A stretch of DNA of 64,000 nucleotides from Mayfieldus sp963772265 (lineage in GTDB: Bacteria > Actinomycetota > Thermoleophilia > Solirubrobacterales > 70-9), in contig CAVYWS010000003.1 in NCBI GenBank assembly GCA_963772265.1, forward strand, positions 62,001 to 126,000. The letters run 5' to 3'. Below the pieces are notes generated by a model. The model searched no databases. It saw only the letters and a program-made list of their open reading frames with translations, and had not been told where the DNA came from. This document shows, in pieces, positions 25,149-35,158 of the stretch. Numbering within the stretch: position 1 is the stretch's first letter; each line of letters starts with the position of its first letter. The translations under genes and the position numbers were made by a program.

Positions 25149-26303
25149 ATGGTCAGAGCAACGCGGACCTCGCTGCTGGCGCTCGCCGCGCTGCTTGGAC
25201 TGCTGGCGATCGCGCCTTGCGCCTCGGCGAAGATCAAGAAGCGCAAGATCGGCAACTTCGACTCGCCGGTCTACGCAACCGGGGCGCCGGGCTTCAACAA
25301 GCTCCTGTTCGTGGTCGAGCAGACGGGGACGGTGCGGGTCGTCAAGAAGGGCCACAAGGTCGGCCACCCATTCCTCAACATCCGCGGGATGGTCAATTAC
25401 GACGGCGCCGAGCGCGGCCTGCTGTCGATCGCCTTCCCGCCCGACTATCGCCGATCGGGCCGCTTCTACGTCGACTTCACCGACAACCAGGGCGACCTCA
25501 ACGTCTGGCAGTTCAGCCGCCGCGGCGCGACCCGCGCGAAGCGGAGCTCGGGACGCCCGGTGATCGTGATCCCGCATCGCGCCAACGCCAACCACAACGC
25601 CGGCCAGCTCCAGTTCCTCGGCGAGGAGCTCTACATCGCGACCGGCGACGGCGGAGCCGGCGGAGACCCGCCCAACAACGCTCAGAACATCGACAGCCTG
25701 CTGGGCAAGATCCTCCGCGTGCACCCAACCGCGGGCGGCGGCTACACGGTGCCGGCCGACAATCCGTTCGCTGGACGGCCCGGGCGCGACGAGATCTTCG
25801 CCTACGGATTCCGCAACCCGTGGCGCTTCTCGTTCGACACCCAGGCGGCGGGCGGGCCCTACATCGCGGTCGGCGACGCCGGGCAGGACCGCTTCGAGGA
25901 GGTCGACTACACCCGTGTCTCGGCGACGGCCGGGGCCAACTTCGGCTGGGACGCGTTCGAGGGGTTCAGCAAGTACACCGGCGACGCAAGCGGCACACCG
26001 AACCCGGGCGGGACGACGAAGCCGATCTTCGTCTACGGGACCCACTCCGACGGCAACTGCACGATCATCGGCGGTTACGTGGTCCGCAACAAGCACCTGG
26101 GCAAGCTGCGCGGCCACTACATCTACTCCGACTTCTGCGCCGGCAACCTGCGCAGCTTCGTGCCAAAGCTCGGCGGCGCCCGCCACGACCGCCGGGTCGG
26201 CGTCCACGTCGACAACCCGAGCTCGTTCGGTCAGGACACCCGCGGCCGCATCTACGTCTGCTCGCTGAACGGGCCGGTCTACCGCCTGGTTCGCGGCCAC
26301 TGA
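25149..26303 (+). CDS. Secreted PQQ-dependent sugar dehydrogenase-like protein (paralogue)
   Basis: 384 residues from ATG 25149. It has a Sec signal peptide (LLALAALLGLLAIAPCASA, cleavage after ASA) rather than a lipobox. The propeller carries the same landmarks as the preceding gene: GLLSIAFPPDY, NHNAGQL, TGDGGAGGDP, RNPWRFSFD and DAGQDRFEEVDY. The pair evidently arose by tandem duplication followed by divergence in cell location, one lipid-anchored and one free. Confidence 0.84.
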   Translation: MVRATRTSLLALAALLGLLAIAPCASAKIKKRKIGNFDSPVYATGAPGFNKLLFVVEQTGTVRVVKKGHKVGHPFLNIRGMVNYDGAERGLLSIAFPPDYRRSGRFYVDFTDNQGDLNVWQFSRRGATRAKRSSGRPVIVIPHRANANHNAGQLQFLGEELYIATGDGGAGGDPPNNAQNIDSLLGKILRVHPTAGGGYTVPADNPFAGRPGRDEIFAYGFRNPWRFSFDTQAAGGPYIAVGDAGQDRFEEVDYTRVSATAGANFGWDAFEGFSKYTGDASGTPNPGGTTKPIFVYGTHSDGNCTIIGGYVVRNKHLGKLRGHYIYSDFCAGNLRSFVPKLGGARHDRRVGVHVDNPSSFGQDTRGRIYVCSLNGPVYRLVRGH

Positions 26304-26384
26304 CCCCCGCCTGAGGCGAAATCGCCTGACGACGCCGGGCCCCCGCCATTCCCTGGCCAACGCTGCGAGCCGAACCACTAGAGT

Positions 26385-26400
26385 CTGGCTGACCAGCCAG
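26385..26400. promoter_or_regulatory. Palindromic operator upstream of the aldehyde dehydrogenase gene
   Basis: CTGGCTG-AC-CAGCCAG is a perfect 7-2-7 inverted repeat 14 bases before ATG 26415, directly after a possible -10 hexamer TAGAGT at 26379-26384. Its shape and core match the palindrome at 59946-59961 in front of the nitrilase-TetR operon. Confidence 0.5.
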
Positions 26401-26414
26401 GAGCGGAGGAGAAG

Positions 26415-27978
26415 ATGGAGAGCGGCACGGCGCAACCCACGGCCACCGGTACCCAGGGCGGCAACGGCGCGTCCCCGGGCGAGAGCATCGAGGTCCGCAA
26501 CCCGGCCACCGGTGAGCTGATCCGCAGGGTGGCGATCGACTCGCCGCAGCAGGTTCGGGAGACGGTCGCGAGGGTGCGCGCCAACCAGGCCGAGTGGGAG
26601 GCGCTGGGCAACAAGGGCCGCGGCCGCTGGCTCGGCCAGCTGCGCGACTGGTTGATCGACAACCACGAGCGGGTCGCCGACACGATGCAGGCCGAGACCG
26701 GCAAGGTCCGGGCAGACGCGGCAAGCGAGAGCGTCTACCTAACCGACCTGATCAACTTCTACGGCAGCAAGGCGGAGAAGATGCTGGGCGACGACAAGAT
26801 CCGCCCCCACTCCCCGCTGCTGCGCTCGAAGAAGCTTCGGGTCCAGTACCGGCCCTATCCGGTCGCCGGGATCATCAGCCCCTGGAACTTCCCCCTGATC
26901 CTCTCGCTCGGCGACGGGATACCGGCCCTGCAGGCCGGGGCCGCGGTGGTGATCAAGCCCTCCGAGCTGACGCCGCTGGGGCTGGCCGAGATCGTCGACG
27001 CCTGGAAGAACGAGATCGGCGCTCCCGACGTGCTCGAGGTGGTCAACGGGCTCGGCGAATGCGGCAGCGCCCTCGTCGAGGAGGTCGACTTCATCCAGTT
27101 CACCGGCTCGGACCGGACCGGCAAGAAGGTGATGGCGAAGGCCGCCGAGACCCTGACCCCGGTCAGCCTCGAGCTCGGCGGCAACGACCCGATGATCGTC
27201 CTGCGCGACGCCGACGTCGAGCGGGCCGCCAACGCCGCCGCCTGGGGCGGGTTCGCGAACTCGGGCCAGATCTGCATCTCCGCCGAGCGCGTCTACGTCG
27301 AGGAGCCGATCTACGACGAGTTCATCGCCAAGCTCACCGCCGAGGTCGGCTCTCTGCGGCAGGGAGCCGACGGCGCCAACTTCGAGCACGAGGTCGGCGC
27401 GATGACCTCGCCGGTCCAGGCCGAGCTGGTCGAACGCCACGTCGAAGAGGCGGTCGAGGCCGGCGCCCGGGCGCTGACCGGCGGCAGGCGTCTCGACGGG
27501 CCGGGCGACTATTACGAGCCGACTGTTCTGGTCGACGTCGACCACTCGATGGAGGTGATGCGCGAGGAGACCTTCGGCCCGGTGATCGGGGTGATGAAGG
27601 TGCGCGACGAGGAGGAGGCGCTGCGGCTCGCCAACGACACCCGCCACGGGCTCTCGGGCTCGGTCTTCGGCGCCAAGCGCCACGCCGAGCAGGTCGCGCG
27701 CAAGGTCGAGTGCGGTGTCTGCAACGTCAACGACGTGATGGTCGGCTTCCTCGCCTCCGACGTCCCGTTCGGGAGGCTGGAAGGACTCGGGGATCGGCTA
27801 CCGGCACGGCGAGATCGGGATCAAGAAGTTCTGCCGCACGGAGTCGCTGGTGATCAGCCGCTTCGGCGGCAAGCGGGAGCTGCTCTGGTTCCCCTACACC
27901 GAGAAACGGCGAAACCTGCTGGCGCGCCTGAGCCGGATCTTCAACGCCCGCGACCTGCGGCGCCGCTTCCGCGGCTAG
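26415..27978 (+). CDS. NAD(P)-dependent aldehyde dehydrogenase, frameshifted near 27773
   Basis: Around 520 residues once repaired. It shows the ISPWNFPLIL cofactor strand, the catalytic Glu region LELGGNDPM and the catalytic Cys in SGQICIS. EETFGPVIGVM and GLSGSVFGA are further ALDH landmarks. At 27773 the expected PFGGWKDSGIGYRHGE is disrupted by one extra A, after which the other frame continues KKFCRTESLVISRF and ends at 27978. Total length 3n+1 agrees. The C-terminal FPYTEKRRNLLARLSRI extension may contact the membrane. The substrate is unknown. The upstream palindrome suggests TetR control. Confidence 0.82.
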
Positions 27979-28059
27979 GCCTGAACGGCTGCTCGGCGCC
28001 GGAGCACGGGGTGACGAGAGTCACTGAAATCCGGCCGGCCCGGCCCTAGCCTGTCGGCG

Positions 28060-29268
28060 ATGGAGGTATACGACGCGGTCATCGTCGGGGCGCGCGCGGC
28101 AGGGTCGACGCTGGCGATCACCCTCGCCGATCGTGGCTGGGACGTCGCCCTGGTCGACCGCGACACCTTCCCCAGCACGACCGTCTCCACCCATCTGCTC
28201 TACCCCAAGACCCTCGCCCGCCTCGACCAGCTTGGCGTCCTCGACCGCCTCCGCTCGGAGCACGACCTGCCGCTGGTCTCGCATCGAGTTCGCGCCCTCG
28301 ACCACGACATCGCCGGCCTCTTCACCTCGGTGGACGGCTACGACCGCGCGGCTGCACCGCGCAGGATCGTGCTCGACAAGGCCGGCGTCGACACCGCGCT
28401 CGCCAAGGGTGTCAAGGGCTACTTCGGCACCCGGGCCGTCGAGCTGATCGGCAGGGGCACCGAGGATGACCCGGCCGCCGGGGTGATGCTCGAGGACGGC
28501 CGCGAGCTGCGGGCGAGCTGGGTCTTCGGGGCCGACGGGCGAGGGTCCGTCGTCGCCACCCGGCTGGGGCTGGAGAAGCAGCGGCCGCAGCGGGGCGAGA
28601 TCGCGATCGCCTACTCCTACTGGCGCGGCATCCCCTCGACCGGCGAGATAACCCTGCAGATCAATCTCGACGAGATGCTCTACCACGGCCCGGTCGAGGA
28701 CGGCCTCTACATGCTGATCCCGAACGGGGTGCCCGACCTGGCCCAGGGCACCAAGCCCGAGCGCAAGCGCAAGTACATGGAGGCGATCCGGCGCTTCCCC
28801 GAGACCTTCGACCCGGGCCTGCTGGAGGGCGCCGAGATGGTCACCGACGTCGCGGTCGCACCCGAGCCCCTGCTGCAGGGCTTCTACCGCACCCCCGCCG
28901 GCCCCGGCTGGGCGCTGGTCGGCGACGCCTGCCACTTCAAGCACCCGGCCACCGCGCAGGGGATCGGCGACGCGGTCGAGCAGTCGCTCTATGTCGCCGA
29001 GGCGCTCTCCGGCGCCAAACCGAGCCTGGCCGGCTATGAGCAGTGGCGCGACGCGCGCTCCGCCGAGCACTACGACTGGTCCTTTGCCTGGGGCCGCTTC
29101 CCCAAGCCCGAGGTCGCGGGACCCCTGTTCCGCGGCTGGGCCTCGGAGCCCGGGGTGGGGCAGGACCTGCGCGACTGCCTTGCGCGCCAGATCGAGCCCT
29201 CGCAGTTCCAGACCAAGGAGCGGCTCGAGGCCTGGTTCGGGCAGCGCACCGCCCCGGCTCCCGCCTAG
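28060..29268 (+). CDS. FAD-dependent oxidoreductase (geranylgeranyl reductase/PHBH-like)
   Basis: 402 residues starting MEVYDAVIVGARAAGSTLAI, a Rossmann FAD site (GARAAGS). It also has FGADGRGSVVA, the conserved DG motif, and GWALVGDACHFKHPATAQGIGDA, the GD motif that binds the FAD ribityl. This is the FAD_binding_3 monooxygenase or prenyl-reductase-like class. There is no signal peptide or membrane helix. It sits alone between the aldehyde dehydrogenase and metE. Substrate not predictable. Confidence 0.8.
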   Translation: MEVYDAVIVGARAAGSTLAITLADRGWDVALVDRDTFPSTTVSTHLLYPKTLARLDQLGVLDRLRSEHDLPLVSHRVRALDHDIAGLFTSVDGYDRAAAPRRIVLDKAGVDTALAKGVKGYFGTRAVELIGRGTEDDPAAGVMLEDGRELRASWVFGADGRGSVVATRLGLEKQRPQRGEIAIAYSYWRGIPSTGEITLQINLDEMLYHGPVEDGLYMLIPNGVPDLAQGTKPERKRKYMEAIRRFPETFDPGLLEGAEMVTDVAVAPEPLLQGFYRTPAGPGWALVGDACHFKHPATAQGIGDAVEQSLYVAEALSGAKPSLAGYEQWRDARSAEHYDWSFAWGRFPKPEVAGPLFRGWASEPGVGQDLRDCLARQIEPSQFQTKERLEAWFGQRTAPAPA

Positions 29269-29283
29269 CGGGTCAGGAGCGGA

Positions 29284-31594
29284 TCAGCCGGCGGGTACGA
29301 GCTGCTCGCGCGCCTGGCGGGCGGCATCGACCATGTTGCGAAGCGCCGCGTCGGTCTCGGGCCAGGCGCGGGTCTTCAGCCCGCAGTCCGGGGTGACCCA
29401 GAGCAGCTCCGGGCGCAGCACCTTGGCGGCGGCCTGGAGCAGCTCCGCCATCTCCTCGGCCGGCGGGACGCGCGGTGAATGGATGTCGTAGACGCCCGGG
29501 CCGATCTCCTGCGCGTAGCCGGTGCGCTCCCAGTCGTGCAGGAGCTCCATCCGCGAGCGCGCCGCCTCGATCAGCAGCACGTCGGCGTCCATCGCCTGGA
29601 TCTGCTCCATGATGTCGCCGAAGTCCGAGTAGCACATGTGGGTCTGGATCTGGACCGCGTCCTCGGTCCCCGAGGTGGAGATGCGGAAGCAGCGGACGGC
29701 CCACTCCAGATACTCGTTCCAGCGGTCGCGGCGCAGCGGCAGGCCCTCGCGGATCGCGGGCTCGTCGACCTGGATGATCCGCACACCGGCCTCGGCCAGG
29801 TCGTGGACCTCGTCGCGGATCGCCAGCGCCAGCTGCTCGCAGGTCTCGGAGAGGTCCTGGTCGTCGCGCACGAAGGACCACTGCAACATCGTCACCGGGC
29901 CGGTCAGCATTCCCTTCACCGGCCGCCCGGTGAGGGACTGCGCGTAGAGGATCCACTCGACGGTCATCGGGTTGGGCCGTGAGACGTCGCCGTAGAGAAT
30001 CGGCGGGCGAACGCAGCGCGAGCCGTAGGACTGCACCCATGCGTTCTGGGTGAAGGCGTAGCCCTCCATCTGCTCGGCGAAGTACTGGACCATGTCGTTG
30101 CGCTCCGGCTCGCCGTGGACGAGGACGTCGATCCCGACTTCCTCCTGGAACCGGATCACGCGCTCGATCTCGGCACGCATCCGGCTCTCGTACTCGGCCT
30201 GGTCGATCTTGCCCTCGCGAAGCTCGGCGCGGGCGGTGCGGATCTCCTGGGTCTGGGGATAGGAGCCGATCGTGGTGGTCGGGAAGAGCGGCAGGTCGAG
30301 CTCGGCGCGCTGCGCCTCGCGGCGGGCCTCGAACGGGCTGGCTCGCCGGGCATCCTCTTCACCAAGGGCCTCGACCCGGCTGCGCACGGCGGGGTTGCGG
30401 GTCCGCTCGGACTCGTTGCGGCTCTCCAGGGCCTCGACGTTGTCGGCAAGCTCGGTCTCGATCGCCTCGGCGCCCTCCGTGTGTCCCTTCGCAAGCACCG
30501 CGACCTCGCCGACCTTCTGCTTCGCGAAAGCCATCCAGGAGCGCAGCTCGTCGTCGAGGTCCGGCTCGGCGTCGAGGTCGACCGGTGTGTGCAGCAGCGA
30601 GCAGGAGGTCGAGACGACGACCTCGTCGGCGAGCTCGCTCGATGTGCTTGAGCTCCTCGAGGCTGCCGTGGAGGTCGTTTATCCAGACGTTGCGGCCGTC
30701 GACGATGCCCGCGAACAGGGTCTTGCCCTCGAGCCTGCCGACGTCGTGGGCGATCCCCATGTTCTCGCGGCCGAGGACGAAGTCGAGGCCGATTCCGTCG
30801 ATCGGCGTATCGCGCAGCACCGCGTAGGCGTCGCCGGCGTGGTCGAAGTAGGTCTTGACCGCAAGCCGAGTGCGCTCGTGGACCTTGGAGAGCTCCTCGC
30901 AGGCGAGCCGCAGGGCGTCGAGCTCGCGCTCGGAACGGTCCATCACGAAGCAGGGCTCGTCGATCTGCACCCAGTCGGCGCCGTGCTCGGCGAGGCGCTC
31001 GATCACCTCGCCGTAGACGCCGAGAAGCGGCTCGATCAGGCTGAGGCGGTCGAAGTCCTCGTCGACGCCGTCGCCCGGCTTGCCGAGCAGCAGCAGAGAG
31101 ACGGGGCCGATCAGCACCGGCACGGTGGTGATTCCCAGCGCGTCCTCGGCCTCGACGAACTCGTCGAAGGGCTTGGTGCTGGAGAGCGAGAAGCGGGTGT
31201 CGGGCCCAAGCTCGGGGACGATGTAGTGGTAGTTGGTGTCGAACCATTTGGTCATCTCCATCGCGGTGACGTCGACGCCGTCGGCCTGGCGGCCGCGGGC
31301 CATCGCGAAGTAGGTGTCGAGGTCGACCTCGCCGCCCTGATGGCCGTAGCGCTCGGGTACGGCGCCGACCAATGCCAGGGTGTCGAGCACCTGGTCATAG
31401 AGCGAGAAGTCGTTGGACGGGATCAGGTCGATCCCGGCGTCCTGCATCAGCTTCCAGTTCGAGCGGCGGATCTGGCGCGCCGTCTCGGCGAGCTGCTCGG
31501 CCGAAGTCTCGCCCCGCCAATAGCCCTCGGTCGCGAACTTGAGCTCACGGTTGGGCCCGATGCGCGGGAAGCCCGCGATGTTGGAGAGTGCCAT
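29284..31594 (-). CDS. metE: Cobalamin-independent methionine synthase, frameshifted near 30640
   Basis: Full-length MetE, about 770 residues, in two frames. The N-terminal barrel begins NIAGFPRIGPNRELKFATE, and the C-terminal barrel carries TTTIGSYPQT, the zinc ligands in THMCYS and TPDCGLKTR, and VDEPAIREGLPLR. The frames join near 30640 in the linker after LEELKHIER; removing one base yields ADEVVVSTSCSLLHTP. Total length is 3n+1. It transfers methyl from 5-methyl-THF-polyglutamate to homocysteine. An essential-type gene like this suggests the indel is an error. No cobalamin riboswitch is present in the 47-base upstream gap. Confidence 0.9.
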
Positions 31595-31641
31595 GACGGC
31601 AGGCTACCCAACCTTTGCCGCCGCCACGCCGCAGAGCGGCT

Positions 31642-33389
31642 TCAGCGTTCCGGGGGGCCTGTCCTATACCCCTCGTACCCGGCGGCGGCCAGCAGCCGCG
31701 GCAACTCGCGGATGAATGCCCGGTCGTGTTCCGCGTCCTCTTCGGGAAGCTGCTCCCAAGGCACGTCGATCAACGGGTGCCTCTTGGCTTCGTCGGAGCG
31801 CACATCCCCCATGGCCCATCCCTGGTCCTTGCGCTCCTGACTCCAGCGCTCGTGCTCGATCTCTGCGAGCTCTTCAACCTCGTCCGCGCCGAGCTCCAGC
31901 GGAGGCCGATCCCAATCCGTCAGTGGCCTGACCCCGCAGCCCGCCTTTTGGAGCTTGAATCTGATGTGCCGGGCCTGGGCGCGGCTCGCCTCCCGGTAGG
32001 TCTCCCTGAGCCCCTCCCACGGAACGGAAGCCTCGCTCGGGGTGCCCTGAGTCAGGTAGACGTTGTGGAGCGCGCGGGCAAGGGTCTCCGTAAAGCCGTC
32101 GATGATCATCTCCGCCGAGCAGGTTTCGTCGATGACGCTGAAGAGCCGAATTTGTTCGCTCGGCTCACCAGCCTCCAGAAGCGTGGCGAAGCCGGCGTTC
32201 TCGATCGTGAGCTTCACCACAACGGTTGCACCGGCGAGAACTCGGGAGGCGGCGAACCCCAGCTTCAGGCTCTCGCTGTCACTGGATGCGCAGACGAACA
32301 GCGTGGAAGCGTCCTTCAGGACGCGCTGGGCCTCCTCGGTCCAGACCGCCGCGCCGAGGTCATGCTCGTATGCCCCCAGCTCCGCGGCCCGGGCGATCGA
32401 CGGCTGACGTTCAGCCAGCCGATCGAGCCACTCCCTTGCCGCCTGGGCCACGATCGTGATCCGCAACGGCCGCCAGGCAGCGGAGCCCCTTGACGGTCCT
32501 CCTCGATCCCCGCTGCCCGCCACTGACGGGCCGCATTGACGACGATCGCCCGCGCCAGGTCGTCACTGCCGATCACCGCAAGATGGGGTGGCGCTCCCTC
32601 CGCGGATCGCTCGACCAGGTCCGCGTGCTGGGAGAGAAGGAGTCGGGCGGCTCGCTCCGGCACGCTGAACCACTCCGAGGTCATTTCCTCACCGCCAGCC
32701 CCGATTGCGAAGCTGGTGAGATCCCCAGCAAGTTCCATGTCCGCGACGTGGAAGTAGGCGTCGAGGTTGCCGACCCGACCACGACAGGCCTCGGCGGCGG
32801 CGTTGGCGACTGCTGCGTTCTCGGCATCCTCGGCAAGCACCGAGACCAGTCTCGCTGCGCGCTTCGCCTGCACCGCAGACAGGAATCCCGCATCGGTTGC
32901 GTCGCCGATCGCCACGATTGCCCCAAGCTGGCGGGCCAACTTGACGTTGGGATTCGAGGAGTCAATTTCCACCGCGACGACCTGAACTGGTGAATCCCGG
33001 ACCCGGAGCGACCTAACCAGTTGCAAGCCACGTCGACCGAGCCCGCAGACGACGAAATGGCCGCGTGCGCGCCGGGCCCGAACAAGGTGCCATTGGTCCT
33101 CGAGCACAGCGGTCAGGGCATTGAAGGTTGCGAAGGCGGCTACCGCCGGAACCATGAATCGTGCCACCTGGAGTGTCACATGGAGCTCGCCGGGCGGTTT
33201 GTTGTAACTGAAGGCGAGCAGGGAGAGGGTGCCGTAGGCGGCGTCGACTACCGAATCGCCACCCTGCAGGAAGCCGATGAACCCGAGAACTAGGGCGGCG
33301 ATCGCCAGCAAGACGAGCAAGCCGAGCCGGTGCTGCCTCCAGGCGCCTGACGTCCAGCGGGTGTGTTGATTGCCGGCCGCGATCCGCAT
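31642..33389 (-). CDS. Channel-like membrane protein with tandem TrkA-N domains and a C-terminal RyR repeat; frameshifted near 32490
   Basis: About 580 residues when repaired. Two helices (about 22-41 and 70-95) flank a pore-loop-like segment with no TVGYG filter. Then comes a TrkA-N Rossmann domain (FVVCGLGRRGLQLV, VAVEIDSSN) and a second TrkA-N-like domain (LRITIVAQAAREW to TIENAG). The C-terminal 70 residues match a RyR repeat: ERWSQERKDQGWAMGDVRSDEAKRHP by key residues HERW, GW, HP and W-LPE, plus DRAFIRELP. The frame breaks at 32490 between AAGIEEDRQG and SAAWRPLRI. Total length 3n+2 implies a missing base. It likely gates ions in response to a nucleotide-type ligand (inferred). Confidence 0.75.
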
Positions 33390-33500
33390 GGAACGCCCAA
33401 GAATCTATTTGGATTGCCGCCCCACGTCGTCCCTGCGGCACCCGATCTCCGAATACTGAGGTTGACCCGCGTCTCGGCGCTGGGTAGGAACGACCGCGCG

Positions 33501-35129
33501 ATGAGCAAACGCCTCGCCCATAGGGGCGGCATCGCTGTTCTCGTCATCCTCCTGTGGCTTTCGGCGGCCGGTTGCGGCGGCTCCTCGAACGCTACAACGC
33601 CGGTGGGGGAAAACGCCGGAAGTCGAATCGCAGCAATTTCGGCTGCCGGACCGGGGGCCGCTGTGTACACCCCGACCGGGAGGATCGTGGCCGACTCCGG
33701 GTTTCAACCGAAGACCGACGGATTCAGCTTCGAGAACTATCCGCCTCCGGACGGACTACAGGGCCTGGCTCCGGCCCAGATGGTGGACATCTTCGGGTCC
33801 GATGTATGCGCGAGCCAGACGGACGGAGTATGTGCTCTAACGCCGGTTGCCCAGGACTGGATGACCAAGGAAAACGCCGAAATGCAGGGCGGGCACTGCT
33901 TCGGCTTCTCGCTCACCAGCCTCTTGATGTTCGGTAAGGAACTTGACCCGCTCAGCTACGGCGGTGCGAGCGTGCCTGCGTTGTCACTAGACAACCTCCC
34001 TCTACAAGAGGCGATTGGCGAGTCATTCGTCCTGCAGAACATCAGCACAGTCAAGGACGAGTTCATCGAAGAGACGCCGAATCGAGTCCTTGCAGACCTG
34101 GTCGACGAACTGCGGACGGGCGGGGACGCTTACACGCTGGGCATGTTCAACCGCGTAGCAGGACACGCCATCACGCCGTACGCGGTCGAAGACAAAGGCA
34201 ACGGCGTGTTCGCGGCGCTGGCCTACGACAACAACTTCCCGGGGATCACACGGGCGGTGATCTTCAACCGACGTACGAACTCCTGGAGATATGACGGGGC
34301 GGCGAATCCCGCGCAGGGGTCATTCATATACGGCGGCCGGGGCTCGAGGAACCGCCCGCTGCTTATCCCCACCGATGCAGTGGTACAGCTCCTTCACTGC
34401 CCGTTCTGCAGCACACTTGGCACTTCCAAGCCGACCGCACTTTCGACATCCGGCCGGCATCTGGAGATGACTCCGCCGGGATACGAGGAGATTTCCCTCA
34501 CGGCTGACTCGGTGAACCATGGCCACTTGGTGATCACGGACAGCACCGGCCGCCGAACGGGGTTCGTGGAGGGCAAAATCGTTAACCAGATACAGGGGGC
34601 CCGGGTGATAAAGCCGATTCTCACCCGGACCTTCGAGGAGGCACCTGAGCCGCATTACGAGATACCCATCGACGCCGATATCACGGTCTCTCTCGATGGC
34701 GATCCGCTGAAGGCGCCGGACGTCGAGTCGATAACGGTTATCGGCTCCAGCTACTCGGCGGTGGCCGGCACCATCCACCTCGAGCCGGAGCAGACTGGGC
34801 AACTTCATGTGACCGAAAACGGCACCTCGCTCACCTACCGCGCCGGAGCGGGCCAAGCGCAGCAGCCGCATCTGGAGATCGGGTTGGAGCGTCCCGGAAC
34901 CGACTATCGGTTCTCCGTCGCTGCGCCCCCGATCCAGGGCGGGTCGACCCTGACCGCAGAGGCCCACCCCGCGACCAGGCGACTCAACGTGAATGCCGCC
35001 GAGGTCAAGAACCCCGGCATTTACGGCCTGGCGGTAACGCAATTGCACCCGGCCGGGAAGCGGACGGCGCATGGGCGAACGGTCCGCGTTCGTGCCGGGG
35101 GCTCGGCGCATCTCAGCTTCCGGCGCTGA
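33501..35129 (+). CDS. Papain-fold-like (C39/C1-type) lipoprotein, unknown
   Basis: 542 residues from ATG 33501. The signal peptide ends at a lipobox-like AAGC (Cys about residue 24). A papain-like catalytic arrangement is visible: GGHCFGFSLTSLL (Cys about 137), then GHAITPYAVED (His about 221) and AYDNNFPG (Asp/Asn about 240). The remaining 280 residues are beta-rich with PPGYEEISLTADS, no known domain, and the protein ends with LSFRR. Codon use looks less GC-biased than in flanking genes. It is divergent from the RyR gene (111 bases apart) and convergent with the TIR-WD40 gene. A surface-anchored peptidase or transglutaminase-like enzyme is inferred. Confidence 0.65.
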   Translation: MSKRLAHRGGIAVLVILLWLSAAGCGGSSNATTPVGENAGSRIAAISAAGPGAAVYTPTGRIVADSGFQPKTDGFSFENYPPPDGLQGLAPAQMVDIFGSDVCASQTDGVCALTPVAQDWMTKENAEMQGGHCFGFSLTSLLMFGKELDPLSYGGASVPALSLDNLPLQEAIGESFVLQNISTVKDEFIEETPNRVLADLVDELRTGGDAYTLGMFNRVAGHAITPYAVEDKGNGVFAALAYDNNFPGITRAVIFNRRTNSWRYDGAANPAQGSFIYGGRGSRNRPLLIPTDAVVQLLHCPFCSTLGTSKPTALSTSGRHLEMTPPGYEEISLTADSVNHGHLVITDSTGRRTGFVEGKIVNQIQGARVIKPILTRTFEEAPEPHYEIPIDADITVSLDGDPLKAPDVESITVIGSSYSAVAGTIHLEPEQTGQLHVTENGTSLTYRAGAGQAQQPHLEIGLERPGTDYRFSVAAPPIQGGSTLTAEAHPATRRLNVNAAEVKNPGIYGLAVTQLHPAGKRTAHGRTVRVRAGGSAHLSFRR

Positions 35130-35158
35130 GCGCGGATCCGGCGCCATCCATTTGAGGC

